DNA of 64,000 nucleotides, taken from contig CAWHFX010000007.1 of the NCBI GenBank assembly GCA_963828715.1, positions 198,952 through 262,951 of the forward strand. Reading direction: 5' to 3'. This DNA is from JAQGMV01 sp963828715 (GTDB lineage Bacteria > Pseudomonadota > Gammaproteobacteria > Burkholderiales > SG8-41). A program made the translations under genes and the position numbers. The notes below the pieces were generated by a model. That model saw only the letters and a list, made by a program, of their open reading frames with translations, ran no database searches and had not been told where the DNA came from. How positions within the stretch are numbered: the stretch's first letter is position 1; every line of letters begins with the position of its first letter. Shown here piece by piece: positions 1 to 8,727 of this stretch.

Positions 1-898
1 TGAGAAGCTGCCAGCCCTCCCAGTCGTTCTCGGCCATGCCATCCTCGATCGAGACGATGGGGTACTTCGCGACCCAGCTCGCAAGGTAGTCGACAAACTC
101 CGGCGCACGCATGCTGCGGCCCTCGGAGCGCAGTTGATACGCGCCATCCTCGAAAAACTCCGAGCTGGCGCAATCGAGCGCCAGCGCGACATGTTCACCG
201 GGCGTGTAGCCGGCGGTTTCGATTGCTTCCAGGATCAGCTTGATCGCCGATTCATGGTCGGGCAGCCGCGGCGCGAAGCCGCCTTCGTCGCCCACGGCGG
301 TGGACAGTCCGCGTTCGTGCAGGATCGACTTGAGCGTCTGGAACACTTCCGCGCCGCAGCGCAGCGCCTCCCGGAACGATGGCAAGCCGAGCGGGACCAG
401 CATGAACTCCTGCATGTCGATTCCATTGTCGGCGTGAGCACCGCCATTCACGACGTTCATCATTGGAACCGGCATCGACATCGGCGCCGCGCCGCCCAGG
501 TAGCGGTGCAGCGGCAACCCGGATTCCTCGGCCGCGGCCTTTGCCACTGCCATCGATACGGCGAGGAGCGCGTTCGCCCCGAGCCGCGACTTGTTTTCCG
601 TCCCGTCGAGCTCGATCAGCGTTTTGTCGACGAACGTCTGTTCCGTCGCGTCGACGCCGATGACGGCTTCGCAGATTTCAGTGTTGACGTTCTCGACCGC
701 CTTCAGCACGCCCTTGCCGTTGAAGCGCGTCTTGTCTCCGTCGCGAAGCTCGATCGCCTCGCGGCTGCCGGTCGACGCACCCGAGGGTACCGCGGCCCTT
801 CCGAGCACACCCGATTCGAGCAGCACGTCCGCCTCGACTGTCGGGTTGCCGCGGGAATCCAGTATCTCGCGGGCGATGACATCTACGATGGCACTCAT
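1..898 (-). CDS. eno: Enolase, C-terminal part cut off by window edge
   Basis: Enolase interconverts 2-phosphoglycerate and phosphoenolpyruvate in the cytoplasm. The reverse-strand reading begins MSAIVDVIAREILDSRGNPT, the family N-terminus, and continues with PSGASTGSREAIELRD and, further on, GDEGGFAP, which carries the general-acid glutamate region. About 299 residues lie in the window; the barrel's C-terminal third, with the catalytic lysines, is outside. The start ATG overlaps the kdsA stop by 4 bp (ATGA), so the two are translationally coupled. The order pyrG-kdsA-eno is standard in betaproteobacteria. Confidence 0.96.
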   Translation of the reverse strand, partial: MSAIVDVIAREILDSRGNPTVEADVLLESGVLGRAAVPSGASTGSREAIELRDGDKTRFNGKGVLKAVENVNTEICEAVIGVDATEQTFVDKTLIELDGTENKSRLGANALLAVSMAVAKAAAEESGLPLHRYLGGAAPMSMPVPMMNVVNGGAHADNGIDMQEFMLVPLGLPSFREALRCGAEVFQTLKSILHERGLSTAVGDEGGFAPRLPDHESAIKLILEAIETAGYTPGEHVALALDCASSEFFEDGAYQLRSEGRSMRAPEFVDYLASWVAKYPIVSIEDGMAENDWEGWQLL

Positions 899-1791
899 TT
901 GACCCCTTGCTTGGCGGCCGCTTCGGATGCGACGAGATCCTCGGCGAAGCCGGCTTGTTTTACCGCGCTGTCGAGTTGCCGGAGCGTACCCAGCAGCGTC
1001 TTCATATAGCGTAACGGCCACGCGTTCGGCCCGTCGGAGAGGGCCTCTTCGGGCTTCGGATGCGTCTCCATGAACACACCCGCAACGCCGCTCGCCACCG
1101 CGGCGCGCGCGAGCACGGGCACGAATTCGCGCTGACCGCCGCTCGAGCTGCCCTGCCCGCCCGGAAGCTGCACCGAATGGGTGGCGTCGTACACCACGGG
1201 ACAACCGGTCTCGCGCATGATGGCAAGCGAGCGCATGTCGGAGACCAGATTGTTATAACCGAACGAAGCGCCCCGCTCGCAGACCATGATCCGGTCGCCG
1301 GCCAGGGGATCTTCAGGATGGCTCTCGCGCGCGGCGTGCTGTGCTTTCTCGACGACGTTCTTCATGTCGCCGGGCGCGAGAAACTGCCCTTTCTTGATGT
1401 TCACCGGCTTGCCCGTCGCCGCGACGGCGCTGATGAAATCGGTCTGCCGGCACAGGAACGCAGGCGTCTGCAGCACATCCACTGCAGCAGCGGCAGCTTC
1501 GATGTCATCGATTTCGTGCACGTCCGTCAGCACCGGCACCTCAAGTTCCTTGCGCACCGCGGACAGTATCTCGAGACCCTTGTCCATGCCGAGCCCGCGA
1601 AACGACCTGATCGAGCTTCGGTTCGCCTTGTCGTAGGACGACTTGTAGATGAACGGAATGCCGAGCGCCGATGTGATTTCCTTCAGCTCGCCTGCGGTGT
1701 CGAAGGCAAGCTGGCGCGATTCCACGACACACGGGCCGGCTATCACGAACAGAGGCCGGTTCAGTCCAACCTCGAAACCGCAGAGCTTCAT
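895..1791 (-). CDS. kdsA: 3-deoxy-8-phosphooctulonate (KDO-8-P) synthase
   Basis: Condenses phosphoenolpyruvate with arabinose-5-phosphate to give KDO-8-phosphate for the lipopolysaccharide inner core. The protein (298 residues) starts MKLCGFEVGLNRPLFVIAGP; the AGPCVVES segment and later KKGQFLAP, VCERGASFGYNNLVSDMRSL and DATHSVQLPGG are family signatures. The ATG at 1791 was chosen because the upstream in-frame extension is the antisense of the pyrG 3' end and has no family similarity. Two bases separate it from the pyrG stop and it overlaps eno by 4 bp, so pyrG-kdsA-eno is one operon. Confidence 0.96.
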   Translation of the reverse strand: MKLCGFEVGLNRPLFVIAGPCVVESRQLAFDTAGELKEITSALGIPFIYKSSYDKANRSSIRSFRGLGMDKGLEILSAVRKELEVPVLTDVHEIDDIEAAAAAVDVLQTPAFLCRQTDFISAVAATGKPVNIKKGQFLAPGDMKNVVEKAQHAARESHPEDPLAGDRIMVCERGASFGYNNLVSDMRSLAIMRETGCPVVYDATHSVQLPGGQGSSSGGQREFVPVLARAAVASGVAGVFMETHPKPEEALSDGPNAWPLRYMKTLLGTLRQLDSAVKQAGFAEDLVASEAAAKQGVK

Positions 1792-1793
1792 TC

Positions 1794-3464
1794 TCAGGCG
1801 ATGCTCTGCAGTCGCTCGCTGGGCGGGCGCTGCATGTTGTCCGTGTCGGCGTTTTCCAGCGCGGCGTGTACGAACGCTTTGAACAGCGGATGCCCCGCTC
1901 TCGGCGTGGAGGTGAATTCGGGATGGAACTGGCAGCCGACGAACCACGGATGATTCGGCAGCTCGATCATTTCACACAGGCCTTCGCGCACCGATACCCC
2001 GCTCACCCGCAAGCCGGCCTCCTTCAGACGCGCCAGATAATGATCGTTCACTTCGTAACGATGCCGGTGGCGTTCGACGATACGCTCGCAGCCATAGACG
2101 CTGTGCGCGATGGAGCCGGGCGCGAGATTGCATTCCTGCCCGCCGAGCCGCATCGTTCCGCCCAGCTCGGATTGCGTGTCGCGGCGCTCGACCCGTCCGT
2201 CCCGCCCCTGCCATTCGGTGATCAGCGCAATCACCGGGTGCGGTGTTTCCGGTTCGAACTCTGTGCTGTGTGCGCCGTCCAGTCCCACCACGTGACGCGC
2301 GTACTCGATGACAGCGAGCTGCATTCCGAGGCAGATGCCGAGATACGGAATGCGGTTTTCACGCGCATAGCGGATCGCCTGGATCTTGCCTTCCACGCCA
2401 CGCTTGCCGAACCCGCCGGGAACGAGGATCGCGTCCATGCGCGCCAGCGCACCGGTGCCGTTCTTTTCGATGCTTTCGGAATCGATGTACTGGATCTTGA
2501 TGCGCGCGCCAGTGTGGATTCCCGCGTGGATCAGCGCTTCCGAAAGCGACTTGTACGACTCGGTGAGATCGACGTACTTGCCGACCAGCGCGATGTTGAC
2601 GTGGCGCTGCGGATGCTCGAGCGCATACACGAGCTTGTCCCACGCGGCGAGGTTCGCCGGCGGCGGCTCCAGGCCGAGCTTGCGGCACACGATGCCATCG
2701 AGATGCTGAGCATGCAGCATGGCCGGGATACGATAGATACTGTCTACGTCCACAGCCGAAATTACGGCCTCGACTGGCACGTTGGTAAAGAGCGCGATCT
2801 TGCGGCGTTCGTCGTCGGGTAGCGGGCGGTCGGCGCGGCAGAGCAGCACGTCGGGCTGAATCCCGATCTCGCGCAGTTCCTTCACCGAATGCTGGGTGGG
2901 CTTGGTCTTGATCTCGCCCGCCGAGGCGATGTACGGCACCAGCGTGAGATGAATGAAGCACGAGTTGTCGCGCCCGACTTCGATCGCCATCTGGCGAATC
3001 GCTTCCAGGAACGGCAGCGACTCGATGTCGCCCACCGTGCCGCCGATTTCGACCAGCGCGATCTCGGCGTCGCCCGCACCTCGGCGAATGAACTGCTTGA
3101 TCTCGTCGGTGATGTGAGGAATGACCTGCACCGTGCCGCCCAGGTAGTCTCCGCGGCGTTCCTTGCGAATCACGCTTTCGTAGATCTGGCCGGTGGTGAA
3201 GTTGTTGCGCTTGCTCATCTTGGCCTCTACGAAACGCTCGTAATGGCCGAGATCGAGATCGGTTTCCGCGCCGTCTTCCGTGACGAAGACCTCGCCGTGC
3301 TGGAACGGGCTCATCGTGCCGGGATCCACGTTGAGATAGGGATCCAGCTTCACCATCGAGATGCGGATGCCGCGCGACTCGAGAATCGCGGCGAGGGAGG
3401 CGGCAGCGATGCCTTTGCCAAGGGAGGAAACTACACCACCGGTGACAAAGATGAATTTGGTCAT
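1794..3464 (-). CDS. pyrG: CTP synthase
   Basis: Makes CTP from UTP, ATP and glutamine. The 556-residue length is normal. The N-terminal synthetase domain starts MTKFIFVTGGVVSSLGKGIA, with the nucleotide-binding loop SSLGKG; the C-terminal class I glutamine amidotransferase domain has the nucleophile elbow GICLGMQ (roughly residue 380) and the HPEFTSTP His-Glu pair near residue 520. It is first gene of the pyrG-kdsA-eno operon and is transcribed away from ppsR; its promoter must lie in the 304-bp region 3465-3768. Confidence 0.97.
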   Translation of the reverse strand: MTKFIFVTGGVVSSLGKGIAAASLAAILESRGIRISMVKLDPYLNVDPGTMSPFQHGEVFVTEDGAETDLDLGHYERFVEAKMSKRNNFTTGQIYESVIRKERRGDYLGGTVQVIPHITDEIKQFIRRGAGDAEIALVEIGGTVGDIESLPFLEAIRQMAIEVGRDNSCFIHLTLVPYIASAGEIKTKPTQHSVKELREIGIQPDVLLCRADRPLPDDERRKIALFTNVPVEAVISAVDVDSIYRIPAMLHAQHLDGIVCRKLGLEPPPANLAAWDKLVYALEHPQRHVNIALVGKYVDLTESYKSLSEALIHAGIHTGARIKIQYIDSESIEKNGTGALARMDAILVPGGFGKRGVEGKIQAIRYARENRIPYLGICLGMQLAVIEYARHVVGLDGAHSTEFEPETPHPVIALITEWQGRDGRVERRDTQSELGGTMRLGGQECNLAPGSIAHSVYGCERIVERHRHRYEVNDHYLARLKEAGLRVSGVSVREGLCEMIELPNHPWFVGCQFHPEFTSTPRAGHPLFKAFVHAALENADTDNMQRPPSERLQSIA

Positions 3465-3540
3465 CAGATCATGGGCAACCGTTTTCGCATTTTATAGCGC
3501 ATTGAGAGTACACGTCCAATCGGAGCGCCCCTTTTTTGGT

Positions 3541-3710
3541 CAGCGGCGCGACTCGGACAGGCTGTCGCTGTCCACCTCTCCGGCCCTCGTAGACTCCGAC
3601 GAGGGTGCTACTTCTTTCCCAGGCCTCGTACCTCTCGGACGTGAGTTCTCGCCGGGGCTCGGAAAATTACGCTCGCGGCGACAGCTTGTCCCAAGCGCGC
3701 CGCTCACCGG
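3541..3710 (+). repeat. Family A structured intergenic repeat, copy A1
   Basis: Lies in the divergent pyrG/ppsR spacer. It contains two versions of a short stem (CTCGT...ACGAG around 3597-3603 and a related one near 3623-3650) followed by a 29-nt stem-loop at 3675-3703. In that stem-loop GCGGCG pairs with CGCCGC, GCTTG pairs with CAAGC, and the apical loop is TCC. The same module recurs at 4614-4640 (inverted), 5647-5675 and several times in 26302-26795, with compensatory base changes. The remainder of 3465-3768 holds no gene and must carry both promoters. Confidence 0.75.
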
Positions 3711-3768
3711 GGACGAGGTCGTTCTAAACTACGGCAATGCCCCGCTCACCAGAATGGGCCTTCAGACC

Positions 3769-4590
3769 ATGGCAACACGAGCCGCCTTCTTCGTATCCGA
3801 CCGCACGGGCATTACCGCGGAGATGCTCGGCCACAGCCTGCTTACGCAGTTCGAAAGCGTTCGCTTCCAGGAAGTGACGCTGCCGTTCGTGGATACGATC
3901 GAAAAGGCGCGGGAGGTCGTCGCACGCATCAACGAAAAAGCGGCGGTTGAAGGCGTCCGGCCAATCGTCATCAGCACCCTCGTCAATACCGACATAGCCG
4001 CGATCGTCGGACAGGCGAATGCGCTCTTCCTCGACTGTTTCGAGATCTTCATCTCGCCGCTGGAGAAGGAGCTCGGCGTGCCGGCTTCACACGCCATCGG
4101 ACGCAGCCACAGCGTGAGCGATCTCGTGAACTACTATCATCGCATCGACGCCGTCAATTTCGCGCTCGGTCACGATGACGGGATCGCGTCACGCGGGCTC
4201 ACGGAAGCGGACATCATCCTCGTCGGGGTCTCGCGTTCGGGCAAGACGCCGACCTGCCTCTACATGGCCATGCAGTTCGGCATTCGAGCGGCCAACTACC
4301 CCTTCGTCCCCGAGGACTTCGCCGCCGGCGGACTGCCGAAGCATCTTCAGCCCCTCAGGCCGCGGCTGCGCGGACTGACCATCAAGCCGGAACGCCTGCA
4401 GCAGATCCGCAGCGAGCGCCGCCCGGGCAGCAAGTACGCGACACTGGAGAATTGCGAATTCGAAGTGCGCGAAGCCGAAACGCTGATGCGGCAGGAGGGC
4501 ATACCGTTCCTGGATGCGACCAGCAAATCGGTGGAGGAGCTGGCGACGACGATACTGCACGAGGCGAAACTGGAGCGTCGTATATATTAA
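3769..4590 (+). CDS. ppsR: PEP synthase regulatory kinase/pyrophosphorylase (DUF299)
   Basis: Bifunctional serine/threonine kinase and Pi-dependent phosphorylase that switches phosphoenolpyruvate synthase off and on. The 273-residue protein begins MATRAAFFVSDRTGITAEML and carries the P-loop-like GVSRSGKTPTCLY near residue 152, both hallmarks of the family. The ATG at 3769 is preferred; an in-frame ATG at 3754 would add five residues, and longer upstream reading runs through repeat A1. The gene stands alone between two family A repeats. The target ppsA is not in the window. Confidence 0.93.
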   Translation: MATRAAFFVSDRTGITAEMLGHSLLTQFESVRFQEVTLPFVDTIEKAREVVARINEKAAVEGVRPIVISTLVNTDIAAIVGQANALFLDCFEIFISPLEKELGVPASHAIGRSHSVSDLVNYYHRIDAVNFALGHDDGIASRGLTEADIILVGVSRSGKTPTCLYMAMQFGIRAANYPFVPEDFAAGGLPKHLQPLRPRLRGLTIKPERLQQIRSERRPGSKYATLENCEFEVREAETLMRQEGIPFLDATSKSVEELATTILHEAKLERRIY

Positions 4591-4594
4591 GTTA

Positions 4595-4755
4595 GAACCC
4601 CCGATTCCGGCGAGCGGGGGCTGCGGAGCAGCGGGCCCGCTGAAGCCTGGAAGAGGGGTCCCTGCTCCTCCGTCCGCGGTCTCCCGCGAGCGAAACTCTC
4701 CGCGCTCGTTAGAACTCTCGTCCGAGGGTACGAAGCACGGGGCTGTGGAGCGGTC
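4595..4755 (-). repeat. Family A structured intergenic repeat, copy A2 (inverted)
   Basis: Fills the spacer between the convergent ppsR and RNA methyltransferase genes, in opposite orientation to A1 and A3. Its stem-loop is at 4614-4640: outer GCGGG/CCCGC and inner GCTGC/GCAGC with a GGA loop. The accompanying CGGACGAGAG-type segment reads on the minus strand around 4709-4725. No poly-U tract follows, so this is not a typical intrinsic terminator, although it sits where one would be expected. Confidence 0.7.
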
Positions 4756-4762
4756 GCAATGT

Positions 4763-5539
4763 CTAACCCCGCTGCCTCACTCTTTCAAACAGACATATCG
4801 CCGCCGCCGCCGCGACGTTGAGCGACTCGGCCTTGCCCGGCATCGGAATGGAGATCTGAACATCGGCGGCCGCGCGTACCGCGGGGCTGAGACCCGCGCC
4901 CTCGTTTCCGAAAACGAGCGCGACCGTGTCGCGAAGGTCCGCCGCGTAGAACGGCAGCGCTGCATCCCGAACCGTCGCGACGACCTGGCCGGTATAGCTG
5001 TCGATCAGACGACCGAGGTCCACGCGCTCGCAAATCTGGAGCATGAAGTGCGCGCCCATGCCCGCCCTCAGCACCCGCGGCGACCACGCATGCACACACC
5101 CGGATGAAAGATAGATCTCGGCAATGCCGGCAGCGGCGGCAGAGCGCAGGATCGAGCCCATGTTGCCGGGGTCCTGCACATCCTCGAGCATGACGCACGG
5201 ACCCGGGCGTGCAGGAACCTCCAGACGTCGCGGTGTACGGACGAGCGCGAGAATCCCGGTCGGCGTGGCGACCGACGAAAGCTCGCGGAACAGAGCATCG
5301 GAGAGCACGGTCGCCTGCGGCATGACGGGCACGGCAACGAGCTGCGCGATCTCGGCATCGTTCAGGTGCGAGCGGCTGACGACGAGCTCGTGGGGTGCGC
5401 CGATGTGCTGGAGATAGGAGGCCACCAGATGCGCGCCGTCGAGGATCGACAGTCCGGCCTCACGCCGCTCGCGCGACGAGTTGCGCAGCCGGAGCCAGCG
5501 ACGAAACTGCGCGTTATCACGCGAGGTGACCTGTCGCAC
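4763..5539 (-). CDS. TrmH/SpoU-family RNA 2'-O-methyltransferase
   Basis: A 258-residue SPOUT methyltransferase that would transfer a methyl group from S-adenosylmethionine to a ribose 2'-OH in rRNA or tRNA. An N-terminal substrate-binding part (about 1-100) is followed by the trefoil-knot domain with the three family motifs: LEDVQDPGNMGSILRSAAAAG, LVFGNEGAGLS and ISIPMPGKAESLNVAAAAAI. The product most resembles the RNA methyltransferase that follows rnhB beside ppsR in betaproteobacteria; the exact target nucleotide cannot be told. It follows lpxA at 160 bp, with repeat A3 between. Confidence 0.88.
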   Translation of the reverse strand: MRQVTSRDNAQFRRWLRLRNSSRERREAGLSILDGAHLVASYLQHIGAPHELVVSRSHLNDAEIAQLVAVPVMPQATVLSDALFRELSSVATPTGILALVRTPRRLEVPARPGPCVMLEDVQDPGNMGSILRSAAAAGIAEIYLSSGCVHAWSPRVLRAGMGAHFMLQICERVDLGRLIDSYTGQVVATVRDAALPFYAADLRDTVALVFGNEGAGLSPAVRAAADVQISIPMPGKAESLNVAAAAAICLFERVRQRG

Positions 5540-5559
5540 GATATCCGTTCAGGTCGAGC

Positions 5560-5695
5560 AATGTCCGTCCCAGGCGCGCCGCCTTCGCCGCCCCAGCCCT
5601 CACAGGCTCGGACGAGAGTGCTAACTTTCGTTCGAATGTTACGTTCGCGGCGACAGCCTGTCCCAGGCGCGCCGCTCACCGATAATGGGTCGTAC
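5560..5695 (+). repeat. Family A structured intergenic repeat, copy A3
   Basis: Occupies nearly the whole spacer between lpxA and the RNA methyltransferase gene. It has the GGCTCGGACGAGAGTGCTAA segment at about 5603-5623 and the best-formed stem-loop at 5647-5675: outer GCGGCG/CGCCGC, inner GCCTG/CAGGC, loop TCC. Compared with A1, the inner stem changes at paired positions (CTTG/CAAG against CCTG/CAGG). In related genomes this site normally holds lpxB and rnhB. Confidence 0.75.
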
Positions 5696-5699
5696 TAAC

Positions 5700-6492
5700 T
5701 TACCTTATTATTCCCCTCCCCGGCACCCTGATGAAATCGAGCAGCGGTTGGACTTCCGAACATCGCGCGGCGTGGTCCGCAAGCTCGCGCTGCGCTTCTT
5801 CGAGCGACAGACCCGCGCGATACAGTGTTTTGTAGGCGCGCCTCAGTTCCGAAATGGTCTCGCTCGAAAAGCCGCGCCGCCGCAATCCTTCGCTGTTGAT
5901 GCCGAATGGACGCGCCGGGCTGCCCGAGGCGGTCACGTACGGCGGGATGTCCTGCAGCACCACCGTGCTGACTCCCGTAATGCTGTGAGCCCCGACGCGA
6001 CAGAATTGATGTACCTCCCGTGAACCCGCCGAGGACCGCGTCGTCGTCTACCAGCACGTGACCGGCGAGTTGCGCGCTGTTCGCGAATATGGCGCGATTG
6101 CCGACACGACAATCGTGCGCGATATGTACATACGCCATGATCCAGTTATCGTTGCCGACGCGTGTCACGCCGCCGCCCTGGATCGTCCCGCGGTTGATCG
6201 TGCAGCACTCGCGTATCGTGTTGCCGTCGCCAATCTCGAGACGAGTGGGTTCGCCGCCGTACTTCTTGTCCTGCGGCGCATCGCCGACGGATACGAACTG
6301 TGAAATCGTGTTCTTCGCCCCGATGCGGGTGTGGCCCGTAATCACCGTGTGCGGCCCGATGCGCGATCCCGCACCGATCTCCACGTGCGGGCCGATGATC
6401 GTATACGGTCCCACCTCGACGTCCGCCGCGAGGCGCGCTGCGGGATCGACGATTGCGGTGGTATGGATGAGCGAGGCAGGCGGTGCGTTCAT
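5700..6492 (-). CDS. lpxA: UDP-N-acetylglucosamine acyltransferase, frameshifted
   Basis: First enzyme of lipid A synthesis, adding 3-hydroxyacyl to O-3 of UDP-GlcNAc. The reading starts MNAPPASLIHTTAIVDPAAR and shows left-handed beta-helix hexapeptides and the catalytic-His segment AYVHIAHDC. After FTGG the frame is lost; one base earlier in the run at 6014-6019 restores VHQFCRVGAHSITGVSTVVL and then the true C-terminal domain (PPYVTASGSPARPFGINSEG ... RGIIR). Removing one base gives 263 residues, the normal length. The gene follows fabZ by 15 bp. The break is a single-base insertion; since lpxA is normally essential, a consensus error is likely. Confidence 0.9.
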
Positions 6493-6507
6493 CGGCGTCC
6501 CGGCAAC

Positions 6508-6972
6508 TCAGGTTTCCACATTGGGCAGCAGGCGTATGGTGCACATGAGATCGGCCTCGGCCGTCATCGCATCCGCAACATAGGCCTTTCCATGGAACTT
6601 CCAGAGTCCGCGCACGTGCCGCAGCAGCGACACTTCGAGCCGCAGCGTGTCGCCGGGCGTGACCGGTCGCTTGAAGCGCGCGTTGTCGATGCCGACGAAA
6701 TAATAGACCATGTTCTCGTTGGCCTTGTGCCCTTCGGTGCTGAACGTGAGGATGGCCGCCGCCTGCGCCAGCGATTCGATGATGAGCACGCCGGGCATGA
6801 CCGGGTGATGCGGGAAATGACCTACGAAATACGGCTCGTTGATCGAGACGTTCTTCAGCGCCACGATCTTGCTGCCGGCCTCGACCGACACCACGCGGTC
6901 GATCATCAGGAACGGGTACCGGTGCGGCAGGTACTGCATCACGCGGCTTATGTCTATTGAGGTCGGTTCCAG
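6508..6972 (-). CDS. fabZ: 3-hydroxyacyl-ACP dehydratase FabZ
   Basis: Dehydrates 3-hydroxyacyl-ACP in fatty acid synthesis. The hot-dog fold signature HFPHHPVMPGVLIIESLAQA carries the catalytic His and Glu. No in-frame ATG lies upstream of the conserved PHRYPFL: the position usually holding ATG in MDISRVM is ATA. An in-frame CTG at 6972-6970 has a perfect AGGAGG (6986-6981) at 8-nt spacing and an in-frame TAG just upstream, so CTG is the proposed start, giving about 154 residues. The alternatives are GTG 6942 or ATG 6939, both without a ribosome-binding site. Part of the lpxD-fabZ-lpxA string. Confidence 0.92.
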   Translation of the reverse strand: MEPTSIDISRVMQYLPHRYPFLMIDRVVSVEAGSKIVALKNVSINEPYFVGHFPHHPVMPGVLIIESLAQAAAILTFSTEGHKANENMVYYFVGIDNARFKRPVTPGDTLRLEVSLLRHVRGLWKFHGKAYVADAMTAEADLMCTIRLLPNVET

Positions 6973-7082
6973 TGGAAGGCCCTCCTAATCATATGATCGT
7001 TTTCTGCATCGCACGTACCCCGGCCGCTGCTTCGCGCCGACTCTCCCGCCGACGTGCCACGCAGAAGCCACGCGCACGTATC

Positions 7083-8138
7083 TCAACTCTCGCCGCGCGA
7101 GCCCCTGAACTTTTCCAGTTCCTCTTCAAGGCGCGCCAGCCGCCGCGCCATCTCCGCCAGATGCCGCAGGTGCACCGCGTTTCTGCGCCACGCGCGGTTC
7201 GTTTCGAACGGATAGACACCACTGTACGCACCGCGTGTGTCGATCGACTTCGTGATCGACGTATGCCCTGAGATCTCGACGTGATCCGCAATCGTCACAT
7301 GTCCTGCGATGCCGACCGCTCCGCCAATGCGGCAATACCGTCCGATCTGAACGCTGCCCGCAATACCGGTACACGCGGCAATCGCCGTGTGCGCACCGAT
7401 GCGCACGTTGTGTGCGATCTGGATCTGGTTGTCGAGCTTGACGCCATCCTCGATCACCGTGTCTTCGAGCGCGCCGCGATCGATCGTGGTGTTCGCGCCG
7501 ATCTCGACATCGTTGCCGATGCGCACGCGCCCGACCTGCGGGACCTTGACCCAGCGTTCGCCGTCGAACGCGAGACCGAAGCCGTCGGCGCCGATCACGG
7601 CGCCGGAATGCACGATCACTCTGTCGCCGATGAGGCAGCCGTCGTACACGCTGACGCCGGCATGGAGGCGCGAATCGGCCCCTACGGCAGCATCGCGTCC
7701 AATCGAAACGCCCGGCCCGATCAGCGTGCGAGGCCCGACGCGGGCGCCTGCGCCGATGCTCGCACACGCCCCGATCTGCGCGGTCGGGTCTACGCTCGCA
7801 CTCGCAGCCACGACCGCGTTCGGGTGCGGGCCCGGCTCGAGCGCGCGCTCGGGATTGAGCAGCGCCGAGACGCGCGCGAACAGGAGATAGGGATTGCTGC
7901 TGATGATGCGCGGCCTGTCTACTGCATCGCGAGCCGACGGCGCCAGGATCAGCGCAGCCGCACCAGTGGACTTCAGCTGGTGCAGGTAGCGCTCGTTTGC
8001 GAGAAAGCTGATCGCGTCGCTTCCGGCGTTTTCGAGCGTGGCGACACGCGCAATACGAACACTTCCATCGCCGACGACCTCCCCGCCGAAGCGCTCGACG
8101 AGCTCGAACAGGCTGTACGCCGGAACGCTGTCGTTCAT
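7083..8138 (-). CDS. lpxD: UDP-3-O-acylglucosamine N-acyltransferase
   Basis: Third lipid A enzyme, adding the N-linked 3-hydroxyacyl chain. The 351 residues begin with the uridine-binding domain (YSLFELVERFGGEVVGDGSV; SFLANERYL). A long hexapeptide-repeat beta helix (about 105-310) follows, with GADGFGLAFDGERWVKVPQV and the catalytic-His stretch NQIQIAHNVRIG. A C-terminal helix (LRHLAEMARRLARLEEELEK) closes it. It lies 22 bp downstream of skp and 110 bp ahead of the proposed fabZ start, in the usual bamA-skp-lpxD-fabZ-lpxA order. Confidence 0.96.
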   Translation of the reverse strand: MNDSVPAYSLFELVERFGGEVVGDGSVRIARVATLENAGSDAISFLANERYLHQLKSTGAAALILAPSARDAVDRPRIISSNPYLLFARVSALLNPERALEPGPHPNAVVAASASVDPTAQIGACASIGAGARVGPRTLIGPGVSIGRDAAVGADSRLHAGVSVYDGCLIGDRVIVHSGAVIGADGFGLAFDGERWVKVPQVGRVRIGNDVEIGANTTIDRGALEDTVIEDGVKLDNQIQIAHNVRIGAHTAIAACTGIAGSVQIGRYCRIGGAVGIAGHVTIADHVEISGHTSITKSIDTRGAYSGVYPFETNRAWRRNAVHLRHLAEMARRLARLEEELEKFRGSRGES

Positions 8139-8160
8139 GAGCGCGACAGCGGCGTGACGC

Positions 8161-8676
8161 CTACTTCTCAGCCGAGAGCGCCTTCAGCACCCGATCGGTG
8201 ATGTCCAGACGCGGACTGCGATACACCGCTTCCTGCACGATGAGGTCGTACTTCTCGGACTCGGCAATCTGTTTGATCACCCTGTTCGCCCGCTCGAAGA
8301 GTGCCTGCAGCTCCTGGTTGCGCCGCAGATTCAGGTCTTCGCGATACTCCCGCTGCAGACGCTGGAAATCGAGCGAGAGGCGCCCCAGCTCCTGCTCCTT
8401 GGTGCGCCGATCGCTCTCGCTCAACGTCAGACCTTCCTTCTCGAGCTGCGCCTGCAGGGTCTTGATCTGTGTTTCGCGTTTCTGCAACTCCTGCGCGCGG
8501 GGTGCGAACTCCTTCTCCAGGCGCTTGCTCGCGAGCTCTGCAGGCGCCGACTCGCGGTTGATGCGTTCCGCATCGATGAAGCCGATCTTGAATTCCGCCG
8601 CAGCGACGGCGCCCGAATCGCAGATCAGTCCCACCGACAACGCCACGGCAGCGAGCGTCGCGTACAAACTCTTCAA
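8161..8676 (-). CDS. skp: Periplasmic chaperone Skp/OmpH
   Basis: Periplasmic holdase for unfolded outer-membrane proteins on their way to the BAM complex. A signal peptide (KSLYATLAAVALSVGLICDS, cleavage near AVAAA-EF) precedes FKIGFIDAERINRESAPA and a long charged helical hairpin. The TTG at 8676 is preferred because AAGGAGG lies five bases upstream; an in-frame ATG at 8691 would itself contain that ribosome-binding site. The resulting 171 residues match the family. It sits between bamA (51 bp) and lpxD (22 bp). Confidence 0.92.
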   Translation of the reverse strand: MKSLYATLAAVALSVGLICDSGAVAAAEFKIGFIDAERINRESAPAELASKRLEKEFAPRAQELQKRETQIKTLQAQLEKEGLTLSESDRRTKEQELGRLSLDFQRLQREYREDLNLRRNQELQALFERANRVIKQIAESEKYDLIVQEAVYRSPRLDITDRVLKALSAEK

Positions 8677-8727
8677 TGTCGCCTCCTTCATCAAATGCCG
8701 GCAGTCCAACGCTCGCGTTGCGGGATC

